64,000 nt of DNA from Enoplolaimus lenunculus (Eukaryota > Nematoda > Enoplea > Enoplida > Thoracostomopsidae), in NCBI GenBank assembly GCA_030248215.1, contig JASANG010000641.1, positions 310,001 through 374,000 on the forward strand, read 5' to 3'. The notes under the pieces are model-generated. The model saw nothing but the letters and a program-made list of their open reading frames with translations, was not told the origin of the DNA and did no database searches. Below, piece after piece: positions 1 through 11,871 of the stretch. Each line of letters begins with the position of its first letter. Position 1 is the stretch's first letter. The translations under genes were made by a program, and so were the position numbers.

Positions 1-450
1 AAACTCAGATTTAGGCTCAGGAAAGACTTACTCAGCTACTACATAAACCTAAACTTCAACCTAAAGCCTAAACCGAAGACCCCGGTTGGACGGGCGCAGA
101 AAATGTACCTGGTACATTGATATAAACTGACACCGCCGCTGACCTTATTCAATGGCTCATAATCTGCCTCTCGCTCACGGGGCAAATTCCCGTAGGCCAC
201 ATGGCCAGTCCATTGGTGCCTAAACCAAAGTTCGTACCTTAAATGTGGCACAGAAAGTGTACAAAAGCCTTATTTTGAAGATCCGGCTCAATAGGCACAA
301 GTGTCTACCGATCCGCTTAGCTCCGGAAGAAATTACATTTACGTTTTGTGCTATATTCCTTTCATTATTTGTAGTTACATTTTTGATTTTTATAATCATT
401 ACACACACCGCGGTCGCATTAATTTTAGAACAATATTTTGCCAAGTAATA
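1..450. other. Upstream region with degenerate TTAGGC-type tract
   Basis: No gene is visible. The first 90 bases contain decayed CCTAAA/CCTAAG units like those in the family A elements below. The rest is the presumed 5' flank of the oxidase gene. The reading frame upstream of the ATG at 451 is open but has no resemblance to the oxidase family, so I treat it as untranslated. Confidence 0.5.
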
Positions 451-3400
451 ATGACAACTGAATTTGATTATATTGTGGTTGGTGCTGGATGCGAAGGCTC
501 AGCGACCGCGTATCAGTTGGCACGCAGAGGTCATAAAGTGTTACTGCTTGAACAGGTAAACATCGATGTATGTTCCATTTTGCATAAGCCTACTGGAAAG
601 CTTTGTATGTTACAATGTTAATGTTTTATCACATGAATATTTTTCAATTTCATCTCAGATTTATAATTTCATGGTAGTATTCGAACTCCAGTCTCACGGA
701 TGGGAGGCGTTTACTGTGACTACTAAGGTGTAGGAGCATGACGCTCGAGTCAAAGAAGTTTTAACACTTTTGAGGAGATTTAAAATCCACTCACAGTGCC
801 TGTATTGCTCGTACATAATTTGTTTTTTATTTCTCATGGTGTACATACTCTTTGATTGGAAAGGGTGGTACATACTATTATTGAAAATTTTCCAACTAAT
901 TTTTTCTCACATGATCATCAGATTCATCTCAGACTTAATTTCATGGTAACATTCGAACCCCCAGTCTCTCAGGTAGGAGGCGTTCACGATGGACACTCAT
1001 ACGTTTTGTGGTGATTCTACACTGCGTATATAGTTTAAAATTGTTAAACACTGATCACAGGGTCTGTATTGGTCGTATATTCTTTGTATTTAGTTCTTCA
1101 TAGCATAGTTGGCCCATGTATAGAACAAGGCTGGAACAGTGGTACAAGCATATTCCTAAGCCTAAGCTATGCCTAAGCCTAAGCAAAATAGTAAGTCTAA
1201 GGCTTAAACTGACTCTATTAACAGCCCCGCCGGAAAACGATCCGGCCCTGTTCTATACATGGGCGGCATAGTCTTCGAGTGAAGTTCAGTTTTTGGTAGG
1301 TTTTAGTAAAAGTGCTACAGTGCCTACTTTCAAATTATTTTCTGATTACACATAATATTAATTACTAAATTTTGCGCTGTTGGCAAATGGTTAATATCAG
1401 GGCCAGATTAAGGTGATGGGAGGCCTGGGGCCCATAGAGCTAGCAGGCAGGTATCGACCGGATATCCGGTTCCGACATATCGAAATATTAGATATTTTGC
1501 ACCGACTGCAATTCCGGGCAAGTCAGGAATGGACACTGACATTCAGATTGCAACCGGAATTCCCATTAAGATTAGAATTCTGGCTCAAAACGAGTTCCGA
1601 TTCCGATTCCGATTGCACAATCAATGGGAATGGTAATTTTGAAATTTAATTTTAATCTTACTTTTTGTGATACATTGCATAAGTTGACTTACAAGCTGGG
1701 TTGAAAATTTTGCTAGGAAGAGGCCAAAATTTTTCCAAGGTGAGCTGAACACCTCTCATGGTCCCCCTGGACTACGGCCCGCCTTCAAAGTATCCGTCGA
1801 TGTTTCAATTTAATTCCTAATTGTTTTTTGTTTATTGATTATAGTTTTCACTTCCAACAACACGTGGAAGTTCGCATGGTCCAAGCCGAATAACGCGAAG
1901 GGCGTACGAGCAAAACACAGTGTACACTCAAATGATGGAAGATGCGTTTCGTGAATGGGAAAATTTAGAAAAACAAACCAATACTAAATTATACCAGTAA
2001 GTGAATCAAATAATCGATAAATTTCTCTGCCAGCCTAAACTCAGCCATAACTGGATATAACCGGACCAGTCAGTGGAAGTTCAACGTCCCTCTGGAAAAC
2101 TTTTAGCATTGTTTGAGGAAAGTTTCAACCTGACTTGTAAGTCATGCGAAATCGTTGTATAGTTCTCGTGACCAAATTTGAGTCTTTGTCAATATGTTTA
2201 ACTGGCTACGAGCATATATAGTATCCTTAATGCTGCCAAAAATATTTAGCTTCTATTGACTAAAGTCAATAATTGTGTTAGTGAGAATTTTCTAAAATTC
2301 AAGACATTTATGTCTTCGTTTGAACTTCTATTTCTAGTTTCTAAAAACTCGCTAACAATTTTTCAATTAAAGTTGTCAATTGAAAACTTTAATTCACAAA
2401 ATTTTTCAATAATGTCGTGTTGGTTAAATTTCAAGACGTTCTGATCACTGTGTATACTGGTTCATTGTTTAGGAAATAGAAGTATATTTAAAATTTAAGC
2501 CAAACTGGTCTCATTCTTACGTCAAATACTAAATCGGTGTTAGATGCTTATCGAAATAGTCTCAGCCAATGCAAGTTGCCGTACACTGACTTGACAAACA
2601 CTGAAATTAACGCCCGTTTTGGACCAATAATTCACTATCATTCGTCGGAATTTATCGGGCTTTTTGATCCCAGTGGCGGTGTACTTAACGCAGATAAATG
2701 TTTGGCTGCGTTTTGGGTAAATTTTTTTGTTGCTTTCAGCCAGCGGCAAATCCAAAGGGGGACGTGCTCTTTCTCACCAGCTCTGCCGTGATAAAAATGT
2801 TACAATAAATACAGTTCATCTAAACCTTATACTGCAGTGACCCGAATGAGAAGGTGTGGGGTAATAAGAGCGGGGTCCTCATTTTGATCTCAATCAATAG
2901 GAGTCCGTATCCCTAATAAGAGTCCGTGAGCGGATAGAGTCCTTAAATCCTAATTAGAGTCCATGAAGGTCAGTTATTCCTAATTGTAGTGCATAAATGA
3001 CTTCAAGACCAAATAAAATTAAGTTCGAATCTTTAAAACGTACTTAAATTTTGAAAGTACATTTCTAAGTATAACCTTGGATGATCGCTCAAGCTATTGA
3101 CACAAGTCAAATAAACGTTTAATTCACCGGATACTTGTAGTACCGATATATCAGTAACGAAGGGTGGTGGAGCGTGGGTGAAAAATAAATAACAGTCCGT
3201 AACCGAGTAACAAGTGGGGTACCTTCAGGAGAGGCCAAATCAATATCAGTCTCCCCTCTTATTCGGGTCACTACAGTACTGTATGATTTCCACCCAGGCA
3301 GTTGAAACGTTTGGCAGAAATACAACATGAGTTTCAATATTATAGACCTCCGGCGCAATTTCTACCTCTAATATTCAAATATTTGCTAAACAAAATTTAA

Positions 3401-5719
3401 AAACTGTAAAAATCCAAAAATCCAAAAAAGTCTCTTGCCTCACCGGAAGATCCTGCAACCGCCGCGGTTTTCAATCGTACTTTTATTTCCCGATAGAATT
3501 TCGTTTCACTTTCCAGCACTTGTAGTTTTCCGAATACGCGGAAGCCTGAACCTACATCTAAACCTATGTCTAAAAACCTAAGCCTAAGCCTAAACCTAAG
3601 CCCAAGCCTAAGCCTAAGCCTAAACCTAAGCCCCTAAGCCCAAGCCTAAGCCTAAGCCTAAGCCCAAGCCCAAGCCTAAGCCTAAGCCCAAGCCTAAGCT
3701 TAAGCCTAAGCCTAAGCCCAAGCCTAAGCCTAAACCTAAGCCTAAGCCTAAGCCTAACCTTAAGCCTGGGTTCAAAAGCCTCAGGTACGATTCTGACTTT
3801 AGTTGTGGAATTATTTGTTGACAATCGAGATGTTTTTGTAGTCTTAGGTATATATTATGGATTCTGCAATCACAGTAATTCAATGCTTTATAGTGAGCCC
3901 TTAACATTTTCTATTGGAAGTTTTGTGCACGAAATTGAGTTGAACATCAACTTGACGAAATGCATTTACGGTATTAGCATAATATGCATATTTTACGAGG
4001 GGGCATACACGTGTTTTCAATAAATTGCAAGCATTGTGAATCTGTTCTAGGGAGATGAAATTTTGTCAGAGGGTGTAAGCTCGTCGTGGCCACGCTCTGA
4101 CTATAGGTCTGTTCATATTTTAGTCCGAATTCAAACGGTATGGCGGCGTTTTGAAGGATGAATGCAAAGTAATTGGTATTTCTAAAGGCAACATGATCGA
4201 CACAGATCAGGACATTTCGTACCGAGCTCGCAAAAGTATTGTGTTGTGCCTTGGAGCGTTCGCTGGACCATTCCTGAGCGCTCAGCTGGGTTTGGAGCTG
4301 CCGCTAGCAGTAGGTTAACGCCATCGTTCTATTGGCTATAAAAATCATTGTCGTCTAAAGCATTTTACCGAAAAATCGAGAAGCAAATTCAAGACAGCCC
4401 TTGATTAGGAACCATTCAGAAGAAAGTCCTTGACCAATTGGTCTCTATTTAATGGATGTCATTTATTTACATGACAGCACTATGAAAATTGGACCCCATG
4501 AAAATATGCCTGGGGCCGTTTTTTCAGCTTATGTTGTCGTACGACATCGGCTCCGGTAACTGCTGTAGCCGGATATTGAACTATGTGGCTCCGGCTCCGG
4601 CATTTTTTAGATCCAACTGAACGCTGAATATATATCAGCGTGCGACCGGATACCAAAAATGACAGTGCCGGGTTATACGCCGTTGCATAAAACCAAAAAC
4701 CCGGAACAAAAATTAGCAACAACAATTTATCCATCAACGCACGGTCTGCACTTTAACCCCTTCTCACATTGAGTTGCCTGTAGGCAACTCAGCGCAGTGT
4801 ATATACGTTAAATAGTATATATCGCACCGTGTTTAACAATTGCGACACGTATACATAGTACTCATTCATTACAAGACGTGCAAGCCCCCTCGGGCTCGAG
4901 CGTCAAGCTCCTATAGCTGAGTGGTGATTGTATACGCCTCCACTCCAGTCACTGGAGTTCGAATCCTAGCATAAAAGTAGGCCGCAGGGGAAATAGAAAA
5001 TATTCATATGCGAAAGCGTTGAGTACAACGTGTTTACTGAAAAGTTACATAAAAAATTATTTTATTTTAATTTTCTTTCACTGTATTTATTTTCAGCCTC
5101 AAAGAATATCTGTGTACTATTGGAAAACACGTAACCCGACCATTGATCCACGTACAATTCCATGTTTGATGCATTATGATCATACTGACGGAACGCACTA
5201 TTTTGGATTGCCTCCGCCTGAAAAAGCTGGATTGTACAAGGTATCGGGACTATATATCTCGCGTACGTTGGCAAATATATCCGGATCCGCCACAGCTATC
5301 CTTAGGTTATGTTATACCTCAAAATCTGAAAATTCCAAACCTGTGGAGAGAAAGTGTATACGAGCCGCTTGCTTTACTAATCAAAATACATATTTGTTTC
5401 ACTGAGCAAAAACATTTGGTTTCCAATACCAAATATTCTATTTCACTACGGGCTCGTAGCCCGGGAGCTCAGCGCTGCGCTGAAGAAATCTTGGCTATTT
5501 CTAAAAAATTTTCAACCTTGCTTGTAAGTCAACGAAAGCACTTCCCTGCTCAAAACTTTTTAACAATATTGGGTTGAAGTATGCAAGTCGGGTCCAATTT
5601 TAAAATATTTAAATTAGTTACCGCAGCTAGGAATTATTCCACAACGTTTACTATTTATTCTAAACCTCTTACTATTGTACGTGGTCAATATAGTTTTAAG
5701 TAAGGGCAACATGTAATTC

Positions 5720-5762
<43 letters not shown>

Positions 5763-8700
5763 GCCGCTGTTTGATGTATTTAGTTCTGTATTCACAACGG
5801 TCCAGCCATTGATGCCGAGTCGAGAGATGCGCCTGATACTAAGTTTTGGTTAGACCTGGTCAAAGATCGTGTTCAAAAGTATCTGCCTGGTCTAGAAACT
5901 TCACCCAGTATCGTCGATTCATGCATTTATACAGTTAGTGAGCTAATGTTACTTTTACGGCCGTCACTGTAGAATAGGCATATTTCTAAGCCTAAACCAA
6001 AACATTGAATAAGCATACCATAAACCTTAGGTTAAGCATAAGCCTAAGCAAAAAAATGTAGACTAAACTCTTACCCTACCTTTTTACAGGCCAACCAGAA
6101 ATTGGAATGCCCTAAAAGTAACACGAGACCAGTTAGTGTATTGTTTTCCGCAATTTGTTGCAAAAAGCCGTTTTAGTTGTTTTGTGGCTTTGTGGTTAGC
6201 TTTGCGTTAGTTTTGAGCCTAAAGATTATGCAAATTTTTATTTGCTAAAATGTTAATTTTTGTAGTTGTCAGATATGCCGCCCCATTTTGCGCCTGTGGA
6301 ATTAGCGACAGTGCTAATGTTAGTCCATTCGTGTTTCCATATTGTGTTTTGTGAAAAAATTTCGTTAACTTTTGCTTTCCGTATTTTAAGCATTTTACAA
6401 AATATGTTTCCATATTCAATGATCAGAAACATTTCTTGTACCTAAACGAATCAGCTGCTCAAAACGCCCAAGCATTTTACAGTATTCCGGTCTAATCAAG
6501 CCTAGTGTTTCCAAACTTTCAAAATTTAATAAACTGCTGGAAAGTATACAACATGGTGAGTGAAATTGACTCTCTCCGAAATAGACTCTACGACACTACA
6601 CACTCTGAGTCAAATTCGACTCCGCCAGAGTCAAACGCGCGACTCAGCGACGCGAACTTGACTGTGACAGAGTCGAACTTGACTCAATTTGTGTATATAG
6701 TCCCGCAGAGTGTGTTTCGGAGAGAGTCAATTTGACTCACCATTTTTTGCAGTGCATGCCAGAGTGACAGAAACTTTACTTGTCACCTAACTCCCTAAGT
6801 TACGTCAAAATATGAACATTTCGAAAACTATGGAGTCAAAATGCAAAAATTCCAAAGCTGGCTTTGCCGTTTTTATGCCACCTGACATTTCATGTATTTA
6901 TTTTTATATTTCAGTGGACTCCGGATACAAATTTCATTATGGATAAACATCCAAAGCAACCAAATATTATCATTGGAGCTGGGTTTTCTGGTAAATTACT
7001 GAATTCGTTTTGGCGTATAATGGACTACTATGGATTTTGAGACATCCACTTACAGAACGTATAGAACATCTCCAGGATAAAGCTCCTCAATATAGTGTTC
7101 GCTTTAGGCGGTCCATATAAAGATCAGGGGTGGAATGGTTTTTTGTGGGACTGCAATAGAGCACGCTTATCCGATAGCCAAGTTTTTGCTTAGGCTTAGG
7201 CTTAGGCTTAGGTATATGCTCAGTGTTACGCTTAGGATCAGGCTTAGGCTTAGGCTAATGCACTGGCAAAAAATAATGACTCAAATTGATGTTTTTGGAA
7301 ATAGGATTTTCCGGACTACATGACTCTGGCTGAGTTCAAATTTGACTCAGTTTGTGTAATCCGGAAAAGCCTATTTTGGAGAGAGTCAATTTGACTCACC
7401 ATTTTTCGCAGTGTCTTTACGAATATCGTTATACTACTGTCCCGCCGCTGTTCCATACATTGGCCGCTTAGAATTCAGGTGAGGTTTAGGCTTAGGCTTA
7501 GATTCACAGCTTTGCATCGCAATGTTCTTAATTCCTCTTTATGGAGAAATCGACCAAAGACAATGCCCGTTCTGAAAATTATTCAGAACAAATTCTACGC
7601 TCCCGTCGACGCCTAATGAATACACCACCATGAGAAATTCTATTTCACGACTATTTAATCTGACGACCGTTTCTCACTGCTTCTCATACGGTTATTGCCT
7701 CCCACATTCACTTAAGAAATTTTGTCGCCCTGAGGCTTTTTATATCTTTGCACATCTTGAAGGTACTATACCGTGCTAGATTATATGCTCTCGCATAGAC
7801 GTACAGGAGCACGATGGACTGGGTGCAGAATTTTAGATTCTGTTTGAGATTCGGTCAAATTTGACAGTAGCATTGCTAATACCCTGTTTCTGCTCATGAC
7901 TCTTAAGTGTCATAATTAGTGCCTGTTTTTTACGCTAGATTGACAAATTTGGGGTAACTCATAAACAGGTGCGGATACAGAAAATTATGACGGGGCGGAC
8001 TGGCGCTAGTTGTGAGTATGCTATATACGTATGTGCCAATTTTATGAGGGGAAAAATTGTAAGATGGGCGTAACCTGACCTTTTATCACAAAACATTTTC
8101 TGATGGGGGCGTACGATTTCAGCCGGCGTCTGTAACCGCTAGTGTGCACCAAATCATAAATTTTAAACTCGCTGGAAACATGAAAAATGAAATTTGACGT
8201 CAACTTGAAAGTATACTTCAAACAATTCGTCCAGTAGTTTATATTGACGAAAGGGACACGGTACAACGAAAACTACGGACAGCAGATCAAAAAATACTTT
8301 GAAGCTGCGCGTCTTTTACAGTAAAGATTGGATGATGCTTGTTATCCGAGCAGAGGAATTGTCCGGCAGGAAAAATCGTCAGGTGACGCCGATTTTGTTT
8401 GGCTCCGATTTACCACGACTATATTTAGTGGTTTGGGTTTTGCGCACTGTACATCAGAACGATAAGTAAAAAACATTCGTTTTCCGCTTCAAGACCATGA
8501 ATCAAATTGCCCGTAAGCAATTCTTTTTAAAAACACAACCGCATGATCGTGGTGTTTCTATAATTGGCCCATGTAAAGATCAGGAGCAGAACGGTTTTCT
8601 ACGACGGCTGCAATAAAGTAAGCTTAAGCTTTCGACTTTTTTGCTTACTTAGGCTTTACTTTGGTTTAGGCTTATAGGCTTAGGCTTAGGTGTAGGCTCT

Positions 8701-9015
8701 TTCTTATGCTTAAACTTAGGCTTAGGCTTGGGCTTAGGAATATAGTGATACCATTGTAACGGCCCTGTTCTATATACACTGGCCCTGAAATTTCACCAGC
8801 AAACAAGCTTTAAAGCTTGAAGGCAGCTTAAAAGCATCCGGACGTTGGTGATGTAATCGTGTACATTTTTAATTTTAGGACACGGATTCAAAATGTCAAT
8901 TGTGGTGGGAAAAATTTTGGCCGATTTAGCCGCGGACACCAAACCAAGCTATGACATGTCTCAATTTCGTATTGATCGTTTCTCACATTCGCCCGCTGCG
9001 AAAGCCAAACTGTGA
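451..9015 (+). CDS. PIPOX: Peroxisomal sarcosine oxidase / L-pipecolate oxidase-like FAD enzyme, 8 exons
   Basis: Flavoenzyme of the monomeric sarcosine oxidase family, which oxidises N-methyl or cyclic amino acids and makes H2O2 in peroxisomes. Exons by eye: 451-555, 1845-1996, 2500-2716, 4124-4309, 5097-5240, 5784-5933, 6915-6990, 8879-9015. All introns are GT-AG, phases join, and the total is 1167 nt, encoding 388 aa, close to the roughly 390 aa of animal PIPOX. The N-terminus has the FAD dinucleotide motif ([17 protein letters not shown]), followed by the family block [11 protein letters not shown] in exon 2 and the closing block GAGFSGHGFKMS across exons 7-8. Cys315 in DSCIYT matches the cysteine that carries covalent FAD in the family. 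The protein ends AKL, a PTS1-type peroxisomal signal. The ATG at 451 is chosen because the flavin motif follows at once. The exon 3 acceptor (tttaag) is weak. Substrate cannot be fixed from sequence. Confidence 0.93.
640..772 (-). repeat. tRNA-derived SINE copy
   Basis: Lies in intron 1 of the oxidase gene. Read on the minus strand it has a tRNA-like head with a decayed B box (GTTCGAATAC) and a family tail containing TGAAATT and an ATTCATGTGA-like end. It matches the copies at 900-1022, 4901-5012 and 56516-56640. Confidence 0.6.
900..1022 (-). repeat. tRNA-derived SINE copy
   Basis: Second minus-strand copy in the same intron. The B-box-like GTTCGAATG lies after the shared block that reads CCTACCTGAGAGACTGGGGG on the minus strand, and the tail again includes TGAAATTAAG. 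Same family as 640-772. Confidence 0.6.
1111..1265. mobile_element. Family A MITE carrying TTAGGC-type units
   Basis: Inverted ends (GGCCCATGTATAGAACA and its complement) enclose CCTAAGCCTAAGC units. It is flanked by GCATAGTT at 1103-1110 and GCATAGTC at 1266-1273, a 7-of-8 match to an 8-bp target duplication. Non-autonomous; no ORF. Confidence 0.75.
2830..3279. mobile_element. Family D MITE (Tc1/mariner-like ends)
   Basis: Lies in intron 3 of the oxidase gene. The ends are TA-CTGCAGTGACCCGAAT and its complement ATTCGGGTCACTACAG-TA, so a TA target duplication is likely. The interior has the shared blocks AGGAGTCCGTA and GAGAGGCCAAAT, which also occur in the copies at 14.7, 22.2, 28.3, 43.9 and 55.3 kb. 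Confidence 0.7.
3543..3772. repeat. Longest interstitial TTAGGC array
   Basis: About 230 bp of near-tandem CCTAAG units with variants CCCAAG and CCTAAA, the same hexamer (TTAGGC) that makes up nematode telomeres. It sits in intron 3 of the oxidase gene. I do not see the family A terminal repeats directly around it, so it may be an internal expansion of a decayed element. Confidence 0.8.
4901..5012 (+). repeat. tRNA-derived SINE copy
   Basis: An A-box-like TAGCTGAGTGGT is followed by a B-box GTTCGAATCC at tRNA-like spacing, then a tail with GAAAATATTCATATG. It is not a functional tRNA: the acceptor stem and a clear anticodon arm are missing. Lies in intron 4 of the oxidase gene. Confidence 0.65.
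5720..5761. repeat. ATT trinucleotide microsatellite
   Basis: Uninterrupted ATT repeats just upstream of exon 6 of the oxidase gene, about 20 bp before its acceptor. Confidence 0.95.
5947..6123. mobile_element. Family A variant with GTTACTTTTA ends
   Basis: The ends TGTTACTTTTA and its near complement TAAAAGTAACA flank CCTAAGCCTAAACC units and a CAAAAAAATGTAGACTAAA segment typical of family A. The copy at 43489-43676 has the related inner end CTACTTTAAG, so this looks like a subfamily. Confidence 0.6.
6553..6760. mobile_element. Family B MITE
   Basis: The ends are ATGGTGAGTGAAATTGACTC and its complement, with GAGTC/GACTC motifs throughout that could fold. A second copy at 7260-7416 has the same terminal CAAATTGACTCTCTCC block. 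No ORF of interest. Confidence 0.65.
7110..7465. mobile_element. Family A MITE disrupted by a nested family B element
   Basis: The left end (GGTCCATATAAAGATCAGGGG) and right end (CTGTTCCATACATTGGCC) are family A. The TTAGGC-type interior is split by the family B element at 7260-7416. The nesting shows that family B was active after this family A copy inserted. Confidence 0.6.
7260..7416. mobile_element. Family B MITE nested in family A
   Basis: It starts CACTGGCAAAAAAT and ends ATTTTTCGCAGTG, with CAAATTGACT blocks near each end and a palindromic centre (GGATTTTCCGG / CCGGAAAAGCC). Related to 6553-6760. Confidence 0.6.
8566..8784. mobile_element. Family A MITE
   Basis: Left end GGCCCATGTAAAGATCAGG, right end GGCCCTGTTCTATATACACTGG with one C beyond, and TTAGGC units inside. 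Flanking 8-mers CTATAATT and CTGAAATT agree at 6 of 8 positions. It lies about 95 bp before exon 8 of the oxidase gene. Confidence 0.7.
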
Positions 9016-9043
9016 TCAAAGCACGATCCGCGACAGTCATTCC

Positions 9044-9251
9044 GGCCAATGTAAAGAACAGGGGCGGAACACTATTATAACTGTATTCCTAAGCCTAAGC
9101 CTAAGCCTAAGCCTAAGCGCAAGAATGAGCATATTCCGAAGCTTACGCCTAAGCCTGAGCCTAAGCCAGGCAAAAAAATTAGCCTAAACCTTAAGCTTAC
9201 TCTATTGCAGTCCCACAGTAAAAAGTTCCGCCCCTGTTCTTTACATGGGCC
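9044..9251. mobile_element. Family A MITE with perfect 8-bp target duplication
   Basis: This is the clearest copy. GTCATTCC at 9036-9043 is repeated exactly at 9252-9259. The ends begin GGCCAATGTAAAGAACAGGG and are near-perfect inverted repeats of more than 25 bp. The interior is CCTAAGCCTAAGC units, then a unique GCAAAAAAATTAGCC segment. It starts 29 bp after the oxidase stop codon, so it probably lies in the 3' UTR. Confidence 0.88.
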
Positions 9252-9259
9252 GTCATTCC

Positions 9260-10453
9260 GATGCCCATTTTGACAGCGAGACCCATAGGTGTCTCAGCTG
9301 CTAGTCAGCCCTTGAAATTTAAGGAAAGAATCCCATAAGAAACATCGATCTATAAAAGCGTCCATCCTGTGCATTTAGATTAACATCCAGCGGCGGTGCG
9401 TGCTTCGACACTAGATTGTTGAGTTTACATTATATAATTGCAGATTGCAATTGCAGTAAAATTGCAACAGAACCAAACAGTTTGGTTTTGGAGCAACTAC
9501 GGAAAATATCAAAGCGATCAAAATAATCTATTTCGGTTTGGGTTTTCAAATCAATCAACGTGTTGCCCGACTCTTGGTTCCGCCATAGCCTAAACCATAA
9601 AAATGAATTTTAAATATATCACTCAGTGGCGGATCCACAAATTGCTGAAACCGATGCTAGCGATATTAATACAAACGCCATTTTTAGTGCTAAACCATAA
9701 TACAAAAAATTAACTTTTTATGGGATACCTAGACCCCCCTTGAAGCTGGTGGCGATATCACTTTCTGTGAAATATGTTATTTTAGATAGCGCATGCTATA
9801 CAGCAGTCTTAAAATAGGAATGACTATAGTAATATGAAATAATTAGGGTGGTTACGTAAAATAAAATTTACGCTGCATAGACAAATACTGAATACATCAC
9901 TTACTGTTTCCTCAAAAAATTTTTTACGTCTTTGAAATACGATGTATGCTATGAGCGTAGCGCTACCGTGGCGTATACAAGCGGAGGTGTAAAATGTCAT
10001 ATATCCCCTATCGAAATTTTTTAGAAAGACAACCGAAAGCTCAGGTAATAGGATGTAGAACAACCGGATTGATGTCAAATGTTAACAAATCCGTGTTTCA
10101 CAGGTTTATACGCTCTCGAATTGAAATTCTACCTACGCTCCTTTTGCGTGAGATTGTTAACTTGTGGGATAAAAATTTTTTGTTAAATTTTATTAGCTAT
10201 GTGAGCCAGTTATTTTATGTACAAGTTTAAACAACATACTTGCAGTTGTAAGTGTCGTTTCTGAAGACGTTTTGCTGAAATTAGGCATAAATTACACCCA
10301 ATTTGATACAAAACGCGTTTGTTTATAAGTTTTTTGTTTTTCGATCCACTTTTATGATTGCTCAATTTTTTGGCCATTGAGATTAAAAACGTTAGGTTTG
10401 CCAAAAATATCCAAATACAAACAGAACGTCTTGCTTTGGCAGACCGAAATCTG
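9260..10453. other. Intergenic, no gene seen
   Basis: AT-rich sequence downstream of the oxidase gene. The ORFs here are under 90 codons, overlap on both strands and show no recognisable domain. Confidence 0.5.
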
Positions 10454-10621
10454 GGCACATGTAAAGATCAGCGGCGGAATGCGGAACTTCAATAGAGTAA
10501 AATTTTGCTTTAGTCAAAATGTTTTGCTGAGTATCAGGTTTAGGTATGAACTCATTTTTACGCATAGGCTTAGGCTTAGGAATATGTTTGTAGTGTCATG
10601 GCCCTGCTCTACACATTGGCC
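10454..10621. mobile_element. Family A MITE
   Basis: The ends are GGCACATGTAAAGATCA and GCTCTACACATTGGCC. The flanks GAAATCTG (10446-10453) and AAAATCTG (10622-10629) match at 7 of 8 positions. Confidence 0.75.
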
Positions 10622-10849
10622 AAAATCTGAATAAGGTGCATTTAAGGAACTCTGATTCGTAGCAAATATTGTTTGAATGCGTTGATTCCGTATCTTAAAT
10701 ACCATTTTTAACTCAAGTTTGTCTTATTAATATAGGTGGATCCCATTTAGTAGCATAAGAGGGGCAACAGTGAATGGAACATTTGGGAACTGTGTTTTGT
10801 AAGCCTATTAAATGCATAACATATCACAATCGTTGACCATGTAAATTAC

Positions 10850-11045
10850 GTCCCATGTAAAGATCAGGGGCGGAGCGTTTTTCTGTTGAACTTGAATAGA
10901 GTAAGCTTGAGCATTAGACCAATTTTTTTTGCTTGGCTTAGGCTTAGGATTATGCATATGCTCATTCTAACGCTTAGGTTTAGGCTTAGCGTTAGGCTTA
11001 GGAATATGCTTATAATACTGTTCCGCCCTGCTCTTTACATCGGCC
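10850..11045. mobile_element. Family A MITE with perfect 8-bp target duplication
   Basis: TAAATTAC at 10842-10849 is repeated exactly at 11046-11053. The ends GTCCCATGTAAAGATCAGGG and CCCTGCTCTTTACATCGGCC are inverted repeats, and the interior has TTAGGCTTAGG units. Confidence 0.88.
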
Positions 11046-11190
11046 TAAATTACAGTGGTCTGCACACTGTTAGTCAGGGACAGTGTGGGACTTATGGCGA
11101 ATCTGAGGTTTAGGTTTATAATTACGATTAGACTTACGTTTAGAAGACGTACGCTTACACTTACGTTACTTACTTAAGTTTACGATAACG

Positions 11191-11365
11191 GGCGCATGTA
11201 TAGATCGGAAGCGAACCGTTTTTCTGCGGAACGGCAATAGAGTAATCTTAAGAGCATTTAGACTAGTTTTTTAGCTTAGAATTAGGCTTAGAATTAGGTA
11301 TAGTCGTTTCCGTATACGCTTAAACATGCTTCTACTACTGTTACGGCTGTGTTCTTTGCATTGGC
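11191..11365. mobile_element. Family A MITE, diverged
   Basis: Ends GGCGCATGTATAGATC and GTTCTTTGCATTGGCC with a decayed TTAGGC interior. I see no clear target duplication. The following 500 bp to 11871 hold nothing recognisable. Confidence 0.6.
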
Positions 11366-11871
11366 CTGTTTACGCTTTTAGCGAACAGGTTCTTAAAATT
11401 AACATCGGATACCATCTGTGATTGCAAATATTAACTTTTTTATACCATTTCAAAACATGTTTTATATAACGCCTAACGCTAGTCGTGTATGCTTGTTTTT
11501 TAACGATACTTTACCCGTAAAAATATTGATAAGAGTTGGCGATAAAAAATTTTCAAACGCATGCAAAGAGAGTGTCATTTTGTAGTATATTTTACACAGC
11601 TTTGGTTCTGTTCAGTCATTAATTATAATACCATTTTTGGTGTGTTTTGTTGCTGACAAAATTTGTTTAAAGTACACTCACAATGGTAAGGTCAATTAGG
11701 GCACACACAGCGTAAAAGTTTAGTAGGATGCAGTCTCTTTTCTTATAATGAACCATTCCATTCTGGGAATGCTTGGCTGGATGGTTTGACCCTACTTTTA
11801 AATCAAAACCTCGCATGTCCCACGAAATTTTCCATTTCCCTCACTTTAAATGTAACATGTCCGCTGCCATA

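Noticed and set aside
3570-3907. Leu-Gly and Leu-Arg repeat proteins on the minus strand
   Set aside because: They are translations of the TTAGGC array, not genes.
4906-4975. A tRNA gene
   Set aside because: A and B boxes are present, but there is no matching acceptor stem, and other copies with the same tail show it is a SINE.
5720-5761. Tandem ATT tract as a CRISPR or regulatory array
   Set aside because: It is a simple microsatellite with no spacers. No CRISPR, operon or other prokaryotic feature is present in the window.
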